Source: Rhodobacterales bacterium
GTDB lineage: Bacteria; Pseudomonadota; Alphaproteobacteria; Rhodobacterales; Rhodobacteraceae
Length of the DNA: 31,637 nt
Assembly: GCA_009992615.1 (NCBI GenBank)
Contig: JAACVA010000076.1
Coordinates: 1 to 31,637 of the forward strand
Direction of reading: 5' to 3'
The notes beneath the pieces are model-generated. The model was not told where the DNA came from, did no database searches, and worked only from the letters and a program-made list of their open reading frames with translations. A program made the position numbers and the translations under genes. Below are positions 16,439 through 24,958 of this stretch, in pieces (position 1 is the stretch's first letter; each line of letters starts with the position of its first letter).

Positions 16439-17142
16439 TGACTGTTGAAGCGACATATGTCTCGCCAAAGGCGCGTGCGTCTTATGAAGGCACGCGCGAC
16501 CGGGTCGAAGATTACTTTGACCGCACCGCCACGAAGACGTGGGAGGCGCTGACCAGCGATGCGCCTGTGTCCAAGGTGCGGGCCACCGTGCGTGCCGGGC
16601 GCGACCGGATGCGCGCGCTGATGCTGTCGCGTCTGCCTGCGGATCTGACCGGGTGCCGGGTTCTGGATGCCGGGTGCGGCACCGGTGCGATGACTGCGGA
16701 ACTGGCTGCGCGCGGTGCCGCCGTGATGGCCGTGGATATTTCGCCCGCCTTGGTGGAAATCGCGCGCAAGCGTTTGCCCGACGCATTGCGCGGCCAGGTC
16801 GAGTTTGCCAGCGGCGATATGTTGAACCCTTCCCATGGGCCGTTCGACCATGTGATCGCCATGGACAGTCTGATCTATTACACCGCAGCCGACATCGGGG
16901 CGCGCCTGAATGACCTCAGCCCTCGGGTGTCGGGCAAGGTGGTGTTCACTGTTGCGCCGCGCACACCGTTTCTGATGACGTTCTTCACGTTGGGAAAACT
17001 GTTTCCGCGCGCTGATCGCTCGCCGGTGATGATTCCCCATGCGCCCCGCATCCTGGCCCGTCATGTCGAGGGCCGGTTGTCCGAGGCTGGGCGCATCACC
17101 AGCGGTTTTTATATCTCGTCCTGTCTGGAGCATGTGGCATGA
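16438..17142 (+). CDS. bchM: Magnesium protoporphyrin IX methyltransferase
   Basis: Methylates the C13 propionate of Mg-protoporphyrin IX using S-adenosylmethionine, giving the substrate for AcsF. It has 234 residues. The SAM-binding motif I is VLDAGCGTG at 75-83, and the family motifs FDHVIAMDSLIYYT and FTVAPRTPFLM follow. Start and stop overlap bchL and lhaA by 1 and 4 bases, so all three are coupled. Confidence 0.96.
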   Translation: MTVEATYVSPKARASYEGTRDRVEDYFDRTATKTWEALTSDAPVSKVRATVRAGRDRMRALMLSRLPADLTGCRVLDAGCGTGAMTAELAARGAAVMAVDISPALVEIARKRLPDALRGQVEFASGDMLNPSHGPFDHVIAMDSLIYYTAADIGARLNDLSPRVSGKVVFTVAPRTPFLMTFFTLGKLFPRADRSPVMIPHAPRILARHVEGRLSEAGRITSGFYISSCLEHVA

Positions 17143-18578
17143 CGCAAAAGGCCCCCCACCGCCTGACCAAACTGACACTGAAGATGCTGCCGTTTGCCGA
17201 TGCGGGCAGCACGGGCCTGCCCCTTGGGCAGCTTTTGCGCCTGTCGCTGTTTCAGGTATCGGTGGGCATGGCGTCGGTGATGCTGCTGGGCACGCTGAAC
17301 CGGGTGATGATTGTCGAACTCAGCGTTTCGGCCATGGTCGTGGCGTTCATGATTGCGCTGCCGGTGCTGATTGCGCCGTTCCGCGCGTTGTTGGGGTTTC
17401 GCAGCGACACATACCGCAGCGCCATCGGGTGGAAACGGATCCCCTATCTGTGGTTCGGAACGCTGTGGCAGATGGGCGGTTTGGCGATCATGCCCTTTGC
17501 GTTGATCGTGCTGGGCGGCGATCAGACCTATGGCCCCACCTGGGCGGGTGAGGTTCTGGCGGCGCTGGCGTTCCTGATGACGGGTCTCGGGCTGCATATG
17601 ACACAGACCGCCGGTCTGGCCCTGGCCAGTGACCGCGCCGATGATGAAACGCGGCCGCGGGTTGTTGCCCTGTTGTATGTCATGTTCTTGCTGGGCATGG
17701 CGGTTTCGTCTCTGATCATCGGCTGGCTGTTGAGGGACTATGCGCCATTGACACTGATCCGGGTGGTGCAGGGCACAGCGGTTGTCACCGTTCTGTTGAA
17801 CATTGTCGCGCTCTGGAAACAGGAAAACGTCCGCCCGATGAGCAAGGCCGAGCGTGAACAGCCCCGGCCAAAGTTCGCCGATGCCTGGGCCGATTATTCC
17901 GCCGGGGGCGATGCCGGGCGATTGTTGGCCGTGGTGTTTCTGGGCACGATGGCATTTTCCATGCAGGATGTCCTGTTGGAGCCTTACGGGGGCGAGATCA
18001 TGGGGCTGAGCGTTTCGGCCACCACGGTTCTGACCGCGCTGTGGTCGCTGGGGGCTTTGGTCGGGTTTGGTCTTGCGGCGAAATGGCTCAAGGGTGGGTT
18101 GAGCGCCTATCGCATGGCGTCGCGCGGTTTGTTGGTCGGGGTCGCGGCGTTTTCCTGCGTGATCTTCGCGGCACCGGTGGGCAGTAACGCGTTGTTCTAT
18201 TTCGGAGCGTGGGCCATCGGTCTGGGCGGTGGGCTGTTTGCCGTGTCAACTTTGACTGCCGCCATGGCGATGCCTGTGCAGGGGTTGGCCGGGCGTGGCT
18301 TGGCGCTGGGCGCTTGGGGTGCTGCACAGGCGACGGCGGCCGGCCTGTCGATCGCGCTGGGTGGCACGATTCGCGATGGCGTATCGGCGATGGCTGCCGG
18401 CGGTGCCTTTGGTGACGTGCTGAACCAGCCATCCATCGGGTACATTACGGTTTACAATCTGGAAATTGCGTTGCTGTTTGTCACGCTCATCGTGCTTGGC
18501 CCGCTGGTCAAGATTTCCTTTCTACAATCGAATCATACGGATAACGGCAAGATCGGTCTTGCCGATTTCCCAACTTAA
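17139..18578 (+). CDS. lhaA: LhaA, light-harvesting 1 assembly protein (PucC/BCD family)
   Basis: An inner-membrane protein with 12 predicted helices, 479 residues, needed for efficient LH1 assembly and thought to deliver bacteriochlorophyll to nascent antenna peptides. Visible family blocks are LSLFQVSVGMASVMLLGTLNRVMIVEL (read as two parts, 1-2 helices), GFRSDTYRS, SMQDVLLEPYGG and LGAWGAAQATAAG. It starts by ATGA overlap with bchM and ends 18 bases before puhA. The position between bchM and puhA is conserved in Rhodobacter and Roseobacter clusters. It is a paralogue of the gene at 3621-4904. Confidence 0.95.
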   Translation: MTQKAPHRLTKLTLKMLPFADAGSTGLPLGQLLRLSLFQVSVGMASVMLLGTLNRVMIVELSVSAMVVAFMIALPVLIAPFRALLGFRSDTYRSAIGWKRIPYLWFGTLWQMGGLAIMPFALIVLGGDQTYGPTWAGEVLAALAFLMTGLGLHMTQTAGLALASDRADDETRPRVVALLYVMFLLGMAVSSLIIGWLLRDYAPLTLIRVVQGTAVVTVLLNIVALWKQENVRPMSKAEREQPRPKFADAWADYSAGGDAGRLLAVVFLGTMAFSMQDVLLEPYGGEIMGLSVSATTVLTALWSLGALVGFGLAAKWLKGGLSAYRMASRGLLVGVAAFSCVIFAAPVGSNALFYFGAWAIGLGGGLFAVSTLTAAMAMPVQGLAGRGLALGAWGAAQATAAGLSIALGGTIRDGVSAMAAGGAFGDVLNQPSIGYITVYNLEIALLFVTLIVLGPLVKISFLQSNHTDNGKIGLADFPT

Positions 18579-18596
18579 CCACCGGAGGACCCCAAC

Positions 18597-19352
18597 ATGG
18601 TCGGTGTAAACTTTTTCGGAAACTTCGATCTGGCCAGCCTGGCGATCTGGCTGTTCTGGGGCTTTTTCGCCCTGCTGATCTATTACCTTCAGACAGAAAA
18701 CATGCGCGAGGGGTATCCACTGGAAACCGAGGATGGCGCGATTGCGCCCAACCAAGGCCTGTTTCCCGTGCCCGGCACCAAGGAATTTGATCTGCCCCAT
18801 GGCCGGGGCAAGGTAACAGTGCCAAGCGTCGAAAATGAGGATGCGCACCGTCGTACCGATCTGGCCATGGCGCGCACTGCCGCTTCTGAGGGGTTTCCCC
18901 ATGCCCCTACGGGCGACCCGATGGTTGACGGGGTCGGCCCTGCATCCTGGGCACCGCGGCGCGATCTGCCCGAGCTTGATGGCCACGGTCACCCGAAGAT
19001 CAAGCCGATGTCGGCCAATGACGCGTTCTTCGTGTCGGCCGGGCGTGATCCGCGCGGTCTGCCGGTGGTCTGCCGTGACGATCAGGTGGTGGGCACCGTG
19101 ACCGACATGTGGATCGACGAACCCGAGCAGCTGGTGCGCTATGTCGAATTCGAGATGGCACCGGAATTTGGCTCGGGTCGTCGCCTGGCGCCGATCACCA
19201 TGGTTAAGGTGACAAACCGCTGGGTTGATCTGACCTCGCTCAACTCGACCCAGATCGCCGGAATTCCGACAACGAAATCCAACACCGAAGTGACGCTGTT
19301 GGAAGAAGAAAAAATCACCGGTTGGTTTGCCGGCGGTCTGATGTACCACTGA
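18597..19352 (+). CDS. puhA: Photosynthetic reaction centre H subunit
   Basis: Caps the cytoplasmic face of the L-M core and steers proton uptake to the secondary quinone. It has 251 residues. There is one N-terminal membrane helix (LASLAIWLFWGFFALLIYY, about residues 11-29) followed by the conserved QTENMREGYPLE and a large cytoplasmic barrel domain with a PRC-barrel core (YVEFEMAPEFGSGRRLAPI). A strong ccggagga precedes the ATG. The L and M subunits (pufLM) are not in the window. Confidence 0.97.
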   Translation: MVGVNFFGNFDLASLAIWLFWGFFALLIYYLQTENMREGYPLETEDGAIAPNQGLFPVPGTKEFDLPHGRGKVTVPSVENEDAHRRTDLAMARTAASEGFPHAPTGDPMVDGVGPASWAPRRDLPELDGHGHPKIKPMSANDAFFVSAGRDPRGLPVVCRDDQVVGTVTDMWIDEPEQLVRYVEFEMAPEFGSGRRLAPITMVKVTNRWVDLTSLNSTQIAGIPTTKSNTEVTLLEEEKITGWFAGGLMYH

Positions 19353-19430
19353 TCCAAACCTGATCGCTACACTGTGCGCGGCCTCGCCCGCCGCGTGCAG
19401 ACCACCAAGGGAACGAAGAGGGAGAAAGAT

Positions 19431-20063
19431 ATGTCACATGATGATTTCGCGGTCGAACCGGTGCCGGGCCTGCCAGAGACACCGCCGAAGGGCGAAGTGA
19501 TCCTGTGGCAGGGGCGGCCCGAAACCTGGGCGCTGGCGCGCGAGGCCCTCAACATCCATTGGATCGCCGGTTATTTTGCCGTGCTGGCCGTCTGGCGTGT
19601 CGGGGTTTCCTCTGCTGCGATGCCGCTCGCGTCGGCGCTGGCGACGGCGATACCGTTTCTTTTGATCGGTCTGGTGTGTTGCGCTATCCTGCTTGCCATG
19701 GCTTGGATCCAGGCGCGCAACACGATGTACACGATCACCACTGCCCGTGTGGCAATGCGGATCGGTGCGGCACTGACGATCACCGTCAATCTGCCGTTCA
19801 CCCGCATTGTCAGCGCCGATCTGTCGCTGGGCCGCAAGGGCAACGGCACCATTGCGCTGTCGACAGTGGGCGATGTGCGCCTGTCCTATATGGTTCTGTG
19901 GCCGCATCTGCGCCCCTGGCAGTTCAAGCACACCCAACCGGCGTTGCGGGCGATTCCCGATGCTGAACGTGTTGCGCGCATCCTCGCCACTGCGGCCGAG
20001 ACGCGTGTCAGCCAACCCGAAGTGTCCCGCGCCCCGGCGCAGGCCACCGTCGCAGCCGAATAA
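19431..20063 (+). CDS. puhB: Reaction centre assembly protein PuhB
   Basis: A membrane protein of 210 residues (R. capsulatus about 213) that helps reaction-centre assembly. A cytoplasmic N-terminal stretch (EVILWQGRPETWALAREALNIHW) precedes three hydrophobic helices, then a PH-like domain (RNTMYTITTARVAMRIGAALTI). The frame extends to 19374, but the ATG at 19431 has agaggga 8 bases ahead and starts the family alignment. The C-terminal tail is Ala/Pro rich. It is 78 bases after puhA. Confidence 0.92.
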   Translation: MSHDDFAVEPVPGLPETPPKGEVILWQGRPETWALAREALNIHWIAGYFAVLAVWRVGVSSAAMPLASALATAIPFLLIGLVCCAILLAMAWIQARNTMYTITTARVAMRIGAALTITVNLPFTRIVSADLSLGRKGNGTIALSTVGDVRLSYMVLWPHLRPWQFKHTQPALRAIPDAERVARILATAAETRVSQPEVSRAPAQATVAAE

Positions 20064-20077
20064 AGGGGGTGCGTAAC

Positions 20078-20563
20078 ATGGCCACCAAACGCGTACAATC
20101 TGGACTGTATTTCGATGCCGAGCAGCGGGAGATGACCCGCCGGGATCACAACATGATCCCCCGTAAACTGGTCATTGCTGTCGTGGCGCTGGCGCTTTCG
20201 TCCCTCGCCCTGGTCAGTGCATCGGTGCTGACCGGGCGTGCCCCTGCAGGCCAGCCGAAACCGGCCGAGATCCTCGCCAGCCGCACCGTCATCATGGAAA
20301 GTGACGGCACGGCCCTGTTGGTGACAGAACCCGATGGCACGATCGTCGTTGACAACGACAACGGCGCCTTCGTTTCGGTCGTGATCGATGGCCTCAAACG
20401 TGCGCGCAAGGTGTCGCGCGTCACCGGCAACCCCCCCGTCACTGTCACCCGTTTCGCCAACGGGCGGCTTAGCCTCGATGACCCGGCCAGTGGATGGTCC
20501 GTCGAGTTGAACAGTTTTGGTACCGGCAACGCCGCCTACTGGAACTGGATCCTGCCAAACTGA
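20078..20563 (+). CDS. puhC: Photosynthetic complex assembly protein PuhC
   Basis: A 161-residue protein with a cytoplasmic N-terminus, one membrane helix (LVIAVVALALSSLALVSASVL) and a periplasmic domain containing GTIVVDNDNGAFVSVVIDGL. PuhC is needed for normal RC-LH1 levels in R. capsulatus, mechanism unclear. The ATG at 20078 follows aaaggggg with good spacing; a GTG at 20069 in the same frame is less likely. It lies between puhB and bciE with gaps of 14 and 12 bases. Confidence 0.9.
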   Translation: MATKRVQSGLYFDAEQREMTRRDHNMIPRKLVIAVVALALSSLALVSASVLTGRAPAGQPKPAEILASRTVIMESDGTALLVTEPDGTIVVDNDNGAFVSVVIDGLKRARKVSRVTGNPPVTVTRFANGRLSLDDPASGWSVELNSFGTGNAAYWNWILPN

Positions 20564-20575
20564 AAGGGAACCAGA

Positions 20576-20872
20576 ATGGGACTTCTGACACGCACCACTG
20601 AAACCGCGCCCTGCACGGTCGAAGTGTGCCACACCTTCGATGAGCTTTCGGCCCATGTGCGCCTTGATAACGGCGCCGTGATCAATCCCGGTGATTCCGT
20701 GCTGGTGCACGGGGCGCCGGTGCTGGCAGGATACGGCGAACACATCGTCGAGCAACGCACCGCCACGATCACCCGCGCCAGCGCCGTGGAACGGCTGTGG
20801 ACCCGCCTGACCGGCGATTTTGAATTCATGGAACTCTGCGAGTTCTCGTTCTCTGAGGAGGCTACGCTGTGA
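20576..20872 (+). CDS. bciE: BciE-like subunit of the aerobic Mg-protoporphyrin ester cyclase
   Basis: A soluble 98-residue protein with no membrane helix or known catalytic motif; notable stretches are NPGDSVLVHGAPVLAGYGE and the acidic C-terminus FEFMELCEFSFSEEATL. In R. sphaeroides a small protein encoded beside acsF (BciE) is required for AcsF activity. Size, position between puhC and acsF, and the GTGA overlap with acsF (coupled translation) fit that role. The assignment rests on context and recollection of the family rather than on a motif. A clear aaagggaa stands before the ATG. Confidence 0.75.
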   Translation: MGLLTRTTETAPCTVEVCHTFDELSAHVRLDNGAVINPGDSVLVHGAPVLAGYGEHIVEQRTATITRASAVERLWTRLTGDFEFMELCEFSFSEEATL

Positions 20873-21996
20873 ACGCACTTGCCAAGCATACCGCCGATGC
20901 CGTCACGGTTGAAGAAAACCTGGCGATTCAGCAGGAAAACGCCAAATTCGACAGCCAGTCGGCAACCGATCTGGCGATGCAGAACACCCTGTTGGTGCCG
21001 CGATTTTACACCACCGATTTCGACGAGATGGACGCCATCGACGTCACCCCGGTGCGCGCCGAGTGGGACAAGCTGATTGGTCAGATGAAGGCCGATCCCA
21101 ACAAGGGTCACTTCCGGAAAAATGCCGATTGGGACAGTGTGGACTGGGAAGGGATGGACCCCGCCCTGAAGGCCGAGTTTCTGGATTTCCTGATTTCGTC
21201 TTGCACGGCCGAATTTTCGGGATGTGTCCTTTACAAGGAAATGAAGCGGCGCGGCAACAACAAGGACATCTGCGAATTGTTCGCCTTGATGAGCCGCGAC
21301 GAGGCGCGCCATGCCGGGTTCATCAACGACGCCCTGCGCGAGGCCGGCGTTGCGGTAAACCTCGGTTTTCTGACACGCGAGAAGAAATACACATATTTCC
21401 GGCCCAAATTCATCTATTATGCCACCTACCTGTCAGAAAAGATCGGCTATGCCCGGTACATCACCATTTTCCGTCACCTAGAGGCGCACCCCGAACATCG
21501 GTTCCACCCGATCTTCAAATGGTTCAAGGAATGGTGCAACGACGAGTTCAGCCACGGCGAAGCGTTTGCCCTGCTGATGAAGACCGATCCCAAGCTGACC
21601 CAGACCTGGGCCAACAAGATGTGGATCAGATTCTTCCTGACGGCGGTGTTTTCCACCATGTGGGTGCGCGACCATGCCCGCCCCGAGTTTCACAAGGCGC
21701 TGGGCGTCGATATCGACTGGTACGACCAAGAGGTGTTCCGCAAGACCAGCACCATCGCGCGGCAGGTGTTTCCGGTGGAACTGGACATCGACCACCCGCG
21801 CTGGCGGCCCAACCTCGACCGGATGAACCGTGCGTTCCTGGCGATGGACCGGGCCAAGGCGCGTGGCGGCGTGGTGGGGGCGCTGGGCCGTGTGGCAGCA
21901 GGGGCCAACGCGGTGCGGGCCTTTGTCGCGCTGTACACCATACCGGTTAAGGCCAATGTAGTGCCCGAAGACGTGCGTTTGGAACCGGCGTACTGA
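20869..21996 (+). CDS. acsF: Magnesium-protoporphyrin IX monomethyl ester (oxidative) cyclase, O2-dependent
   Basis: Forms ring E of protochlorophyllide using O2 and a diiron centre. It has 375 residues. Diiron-type helices carry SSCTAEFSGCVLYKE, LMSRDEARHAGFIND (ExxH) and WCNDEFSHGEAF (ExxH). The start is GTG at 20869, 8 bases after gaggagg and overlapping the bciE stop, which is why I prefer it. Having AcsF rather than the radical SAM enzyme BchE in the operon fits synthesis under air; BchE could still be elsewhere. It is followed by hairpin element copy 3. Confidence 0.97.
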   Translation: MNALAKHTADAVTVEENLAIQQENAKFDSQSATDLAMQNTLLVPRFYTTDFDEMDAIDVTPVRAEWDKLIGQMKADPNKGHFRKNADWDSVDWEGMDPALKAEFLDFLISSCTAEFSGCVLYKEMKRRGNNKDICELFALMSRDEARHAGFINDALREAGVAVNLGFLTREKKYTYFRPKFIYYATYLSEKIGYARYITIFRHLEAHPEHRFHPIFKWFKEWCNDEFSHGEAFALLMKTDPKLTQTWANKMWIRFFLTAVFSTMWVRDHARPEFHKALGVDIDWYDQEVFRKTSTIARQVFPVELDIDHPRWRPNLDRMNRAFLAMDRAKARGGVVGALGRVAAGANAVRAFVALYTIPVKANVVPEDVRLEPAY

Positions 21997-22002
21997 ACCC
22001 AC

Positions 22003-22055
22003 GGTCCCGGGGGGCCAGCCCCCCGGACCCCCCGAGGTATTTTTGCAAGAAAGAA
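22003..22055 (+). repeat. GC-rich dispersed intergenic hairpin element, copy 3
   Basis: Stem ccgggggg (22007-22014) with ccccccgg (22019-22026), loop ccag, then acccccc, gaggtatttttgcaagaaag. It is almost base for base the reverse complement of copy 1 in the stem and tail. It occupies the whole gap between acsF and puhE, and its tail also supplies the region where the puhE start and Shine-Dalgarno must lie. Confidence 0.82.
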
Positions 22056-22063
22056 ACAGGACC

Positions 22064-22870
22064 GTGTTTTTGGCCAACCCTTGGATCGCAGCGCTGAGCG
22101 CCTTGTTCGTTTGGTGGTTTTCCACCGGCGCGCTGCTGTTTTCCGTAAAACGGGCCGACAGCGGCGGCCCCGGTGCGCACCGGGCCTTGGTTCTGTTGGC
22201 GTTACCTTTGTTGTTTATCGGGGTGTACGGGCTGTTTCGCTCTTTGAGCGATGGCGAGTCCTGGGGCGCCTATATCGGTTTCCTGTCCGCCTTGGCGATT
22301 TGGGGCTGGATCGAGCTGGCGTTTCTGTGTGGCGTCATCACCGGGCCGGCGCCGCAGGCTTGCCCACCCGGCTGCGCCGGATTGGAGCGGTTTTTGCGGG
22401 CTTTCGGCACCATCGCCTGGCACGAAATGTTGTTGGTGGCGGCGCTGCTGGGTATTGCTGCGGCGACTCAGGGGGCTGAGAATACGACGGCCCTCTGGAC
22501 CTTTGCCGTGATGTTCTTTGCCCGGGTCAGTGCAAAACTGAACCTGTTTTTCGGCGTGCCACATATCAACACCGAATTTTTGCCGGCGCCGCTGGCCCAT
22601 CTGGCCAGTCATTTCCGCCGTCGGGCGATGAACGCCTTGTTTCCGATCTCGATCACATTGCTGTCGATGGCGACATTTTGCTGGCTTGAACGGATATATA
22701 CCACCGGGGGCATCGAATTTGTCCTTTTGGCCGCATTGACCGCCCTTGCCCTGTTGGAGCATTGGTTCATGGTCTTACCGCTCCCTGACGAAAAACTCTG
22801 GCGCTGGATGATTCCGGCGCGCAAAGATACACCGAAAACCATGATACGCGAGGAACCCCATGGATTTTGA
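22064..22870 (+). CDS. puhE: Photosynthetic complex assembly protein PuhE
   Basis: An integral membrane protein of 268 residues with about seven hydrophobic helices; family blocks are NPWIAALSALFVWWFSTGA, FFGVPHINTEFLP and FRRRAMNALFPIS. In R. capsulatus its loss lowers or delays RC-LH1 formation; it is considered a pigment-supply or assembly factor. The start is uncertain: no ATG is available. I chose GTG 22064 just after aacagg; TTG 22043 and TTG 22070 are alternatives. The stop overlaps hemA by 11 bases. Confidence 0.9.
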   Translation: MFLANPWIAALSALFVWWFSTGALLFSVKRADSGGPGAHRALVLLALPLLFIGVYGLFRSLSDGESWGAYIGFLSALAIWGWIELAFLCGVITGPAPQACPPGCAGLERFLRAFGTIAWHEMLLVAALLGIAAATQGAENTTALWTFAVMFFARVSAKLNLFFGVPHINTEFLPAPLAHLASHFRRRAMNALFPISITLLSMATFCWLERIYTTGGIEFVLLAALTALALLEHWFMVLPLPDEKLWRWMIPARKDTPKTMIREEPHGF

Positions 22871-24074
22871 AAAACTTTTCCAGAACCAGCTGGATGACCT
22901 GAAGGCCGAGGGGAACTATCGTATCTTCGCGGAAATGGAGCGCAAGTGTGGACAGCATCCGCGCGCGGCGAACCAGGGGCCGGATGGTGCCAAGGATGTA
23001 ACGGTTTGGTGTTCAAATGATTATCTTGGAATGGGCCAGCACCCCGATGTTGTCGAGGCGATGATTGACGCAACCCGCGCCTGCGGCACGGGGTCGGGTG
23101 GCACGCGCAACATCAGCGGAACAGCAGTACAGCATGTCGCGCTTGAGGCTGAACTGGCCGATCTGCACCATAAAGAGGCGGCGCTGCTGTTCACCAGCGG
23201 CTATGTCAGCAACTGGGCTGCGTTGGGCACCTTGGGCAGCCGACTGCCGGGGGCGGTGATCGTATCGGATTCGTTGAACCATGCCAGCATGATCGAAGGC
23301 ATCCGTCATTCCCGTGCCGACAAGGTGATCTGGCGCCACAACGACCCCGAGGATCTGGACCGCAAGCTGGCAGAGATACCGGCAGACCGCCCCAAGATCG
23401 TCGCCTTCGAATCAGTCTATTCCATGGATGGTGACATGGCCCCTATCGCCGAGATCTGCGATGTGGCCGATAAACACGGTGCGATGACCTATATCGATGA
23501 GGTGCATGCCGTCGGTATGTATGGCCCGCGCGGTGGCGGTGTGGCTGAAGAACTGGGCCTGATGGACCGGATAACGTTGATCGAAGGGACACTGGGCAAG
23601 GCGTTCGGGTGTTTTGGCGGCTATATCACCGGATCAAAGGCGCTGTGCGATTTCATCCGCAGTTTTTCGTCGGGCTTCATCTTTACCACGGCTCTGCCGC
23701 CTGCGGTTGCTGCGGCGGCGCAGACGTCGATCCGGCATCTCAAATCATCTCAGGTGGAACGCCAGCGCCAGCGCGCACAGGTGGCAAAACTGCGCAAGCG
23801 TTTGACTCAGCTGGGTATTCCGCATCTTGACAACCCCAGTCATATCATTCCCGTGATGATTGGTGATCCGATAAAGTGCCGCATGATCAGCGACATACTG
23901 ATGCAGGATTTCGGCATTTACGTGCAGCCGATCAACTATCCCACTGTGCCCAAAGGCACCGAAAGGCTGCGGTTTACACCGGGCCCTCTTCACAGTGACG
24001 CGGATATAGAGCATTTGTGTGGTGCACTCAATTCACTGTGGCAGCAGTGCGCCTTGGCCCGGCAGGTTGCCTGA
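22860..24074 (+). CDS. hemA: 5-aminolevulinate synthase
   Basis: Condenses glycine with succinyl-CoA to 5-aminolevulinate, the alphaproteobacterial entry to tetrapyrroles, in the cytoplasm. It has 404 residues, with the fold-type I PLP enzyme motifs: SNDYLGMGQHP, TSGYVSNWAALGTLG, YIDEVHAVGMYG and the PLP lysine Lys247 in EGTLGKAFGCFGGY. The ATG at 22860 has gagg before it and overlaps the puhE end, so hemA is the last gene of the coupled run and supply of precursor is tied to pigment and reaction-centre synthesis. Confidence 0.97.
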   Translation: MDFEKLFQNQLDDLKAEGNYRIFAEMERKCGQHPRAANQGPDGAKDVTVWCSNDYLGMGQHPDVVEAMIDATRACGTGSGGTRNISGTAVQHVALEAELADLHHKEAALLFTSGYVSNWAALGTLGSRLPGAVIVSDSLNHASMIEGIRHSRADKVIWRHNDPEDLDRKLAEIPADRPKIVAFESVYSMDGDMAPIAEICDVADKHGAMTYIDEVHAVGMYGPRGGGVAEELGLMDRITLIEGTLGKAFGCFGGYITGSKALCDFIRSFSSGFIFTTALPPAVAAAAQTSIRHLKSSQVERQRQRAQVAKLRKRLTQLGIPHLDNPSHIIPVMIGDPIKCRMISDILMQDFGIYVQPINYPTVPKGTERLRFTPGPLHSDADIEHLCGALNSLWQQCALARQVA

Positions 24075-24156
24075 CGATAAAATAATAGCTCAAGGAAACT
24101 TTACCTTGCGCCGCAGTGTTTTAGATTAATAGTCGGACGATAAAGGGAGACGACAC

Positions 24157-24624
24157 ATGAATAAGTTCTTAATTGCCTGCGCCGCTGCAGGTCTGATGAC
24201 GGCGCCGGTATTCGCCGAAAGCCACGCCTCGGGCGATGTTGCTGCGGGCGAAGCAGCTTTTGGCCAGTGCGTGACCTGCCATGTGGTGCAAAACGACGCT
24301 GGTGAAACGCTGGCGGGGCGTAACGCCAAGACCGGGCCAAACCTTTATGGTGTTGCTGGCCGTCAAGCCGGGATCATCGAAGGATTCCGTTACGGTAAGG
24401 ACATGAGCAAGGCCGGCGAAGAAGGCCTTGTCTGGACCGAAGAGCATTTCGTCGAATATGTTCAGGATCCGACGGCCTATCTGCGCATTGTGCTGGACGA
24501 CAAAAGAGCCCGCGGCAAAATGGCGTTCAAGGTGCGCGACCCGCAGGACGCCACCAATATCTATGCCTATTTGGCCTCGCTTGCCCCTGCGCCAGAAGCC
24601 GAGCAAGCGGAGACCAGCAACTGA
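24157..24624 (+). CDS. cycA: Cytochrome c2
   Basis: Periplasmic class I c-type cytochrome that carries electrons from bc1 to the reaction centre. It has 155 residues. A signal peptide (MNKFLIACAAAGLMTAPVFA) is cut near residue 20; the haem site is CVTCH (Cys38, Cys41, His42) and the distal ligand is probably Met122 (RGKMAFKV), as in the larger cytochrome c2 type. A gggag ribosome site precedes the ATG. The 82 bases before it are AT-rich and may hold its own promoter, though no convincing boxes could be set. The gene ends at a strong terminator. Confidence 0.94.
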   Translation: MNKFLIACAAAGLMTAPVFAESHASGDVAAGEAAFGQCVTCHVVQNDAGETLAGRNAKTGPNLYGVAGRQAGIIEGFRYGKDMSKAGEEGLVWTEEHFVEYVQDPTAYLRIVLDDKRARGKMAFKVRDPQDATNIYAYLASLAPAPEAEQAETSN

Positions 24625-24644
24625 TTTGCAGTTCTTTACTGTGA

Positions 24645-24677
24645 TGAAGGACCGCCGGCTGAGACTGGCGGTCTTTT
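24645..24677 (+). terminator. Intrinsic terminator after cycA
   Basis: gaccgcc (24650-24656) pairs with ggcggtc (24667-24673), loop of 10, followed directly by tttt. It is 25 bases after the cycA stop and marks the end of the photosynthesis operon. Confidence 0.85.
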
Positions 24678-24958
24678 CATGTGTGATCCGAGGATTTGCG
24701 TAACCGTCCGCTGTGACCGCTCTGATGTGCTTTAGCCGCGACTTATGGTGTCCGCCATGAATGGATGGGGTCGTTGCCGCCCTCCCCAGACGGCATCACA
24801 ATGTGCCAAGATGGTGGTTTAAGGTTGGCCTAAGCCGGGGGCCGTCTTATACCGACGGTCCCGGTCTGAAACTCGCGCGGGTTCCCTTCGGTTTGCCGCT
24901 ATGATTCTCTTCCATCGAAGCATGGGGGGGGCGATGGCGGTTGCGATCACATGAACGG
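24678..24958. other. Non-coding stretch after the operon, no recognisable gene
   Basis: I see no credible coding frame, RNA gene or operator here on either strand. It contains a run of eight G and broken frames, and leads into the IS630 remnant. It may hold a degraded element end. Confidence 0.5.

Noticed and set aside
24075..24156. Promoter with defined -35/-10 for cycA
   Set aside because: Several weak box pairs are possible (TTGCGC or TTACCT with AT-rich -10s), none convincing, so none is listed.
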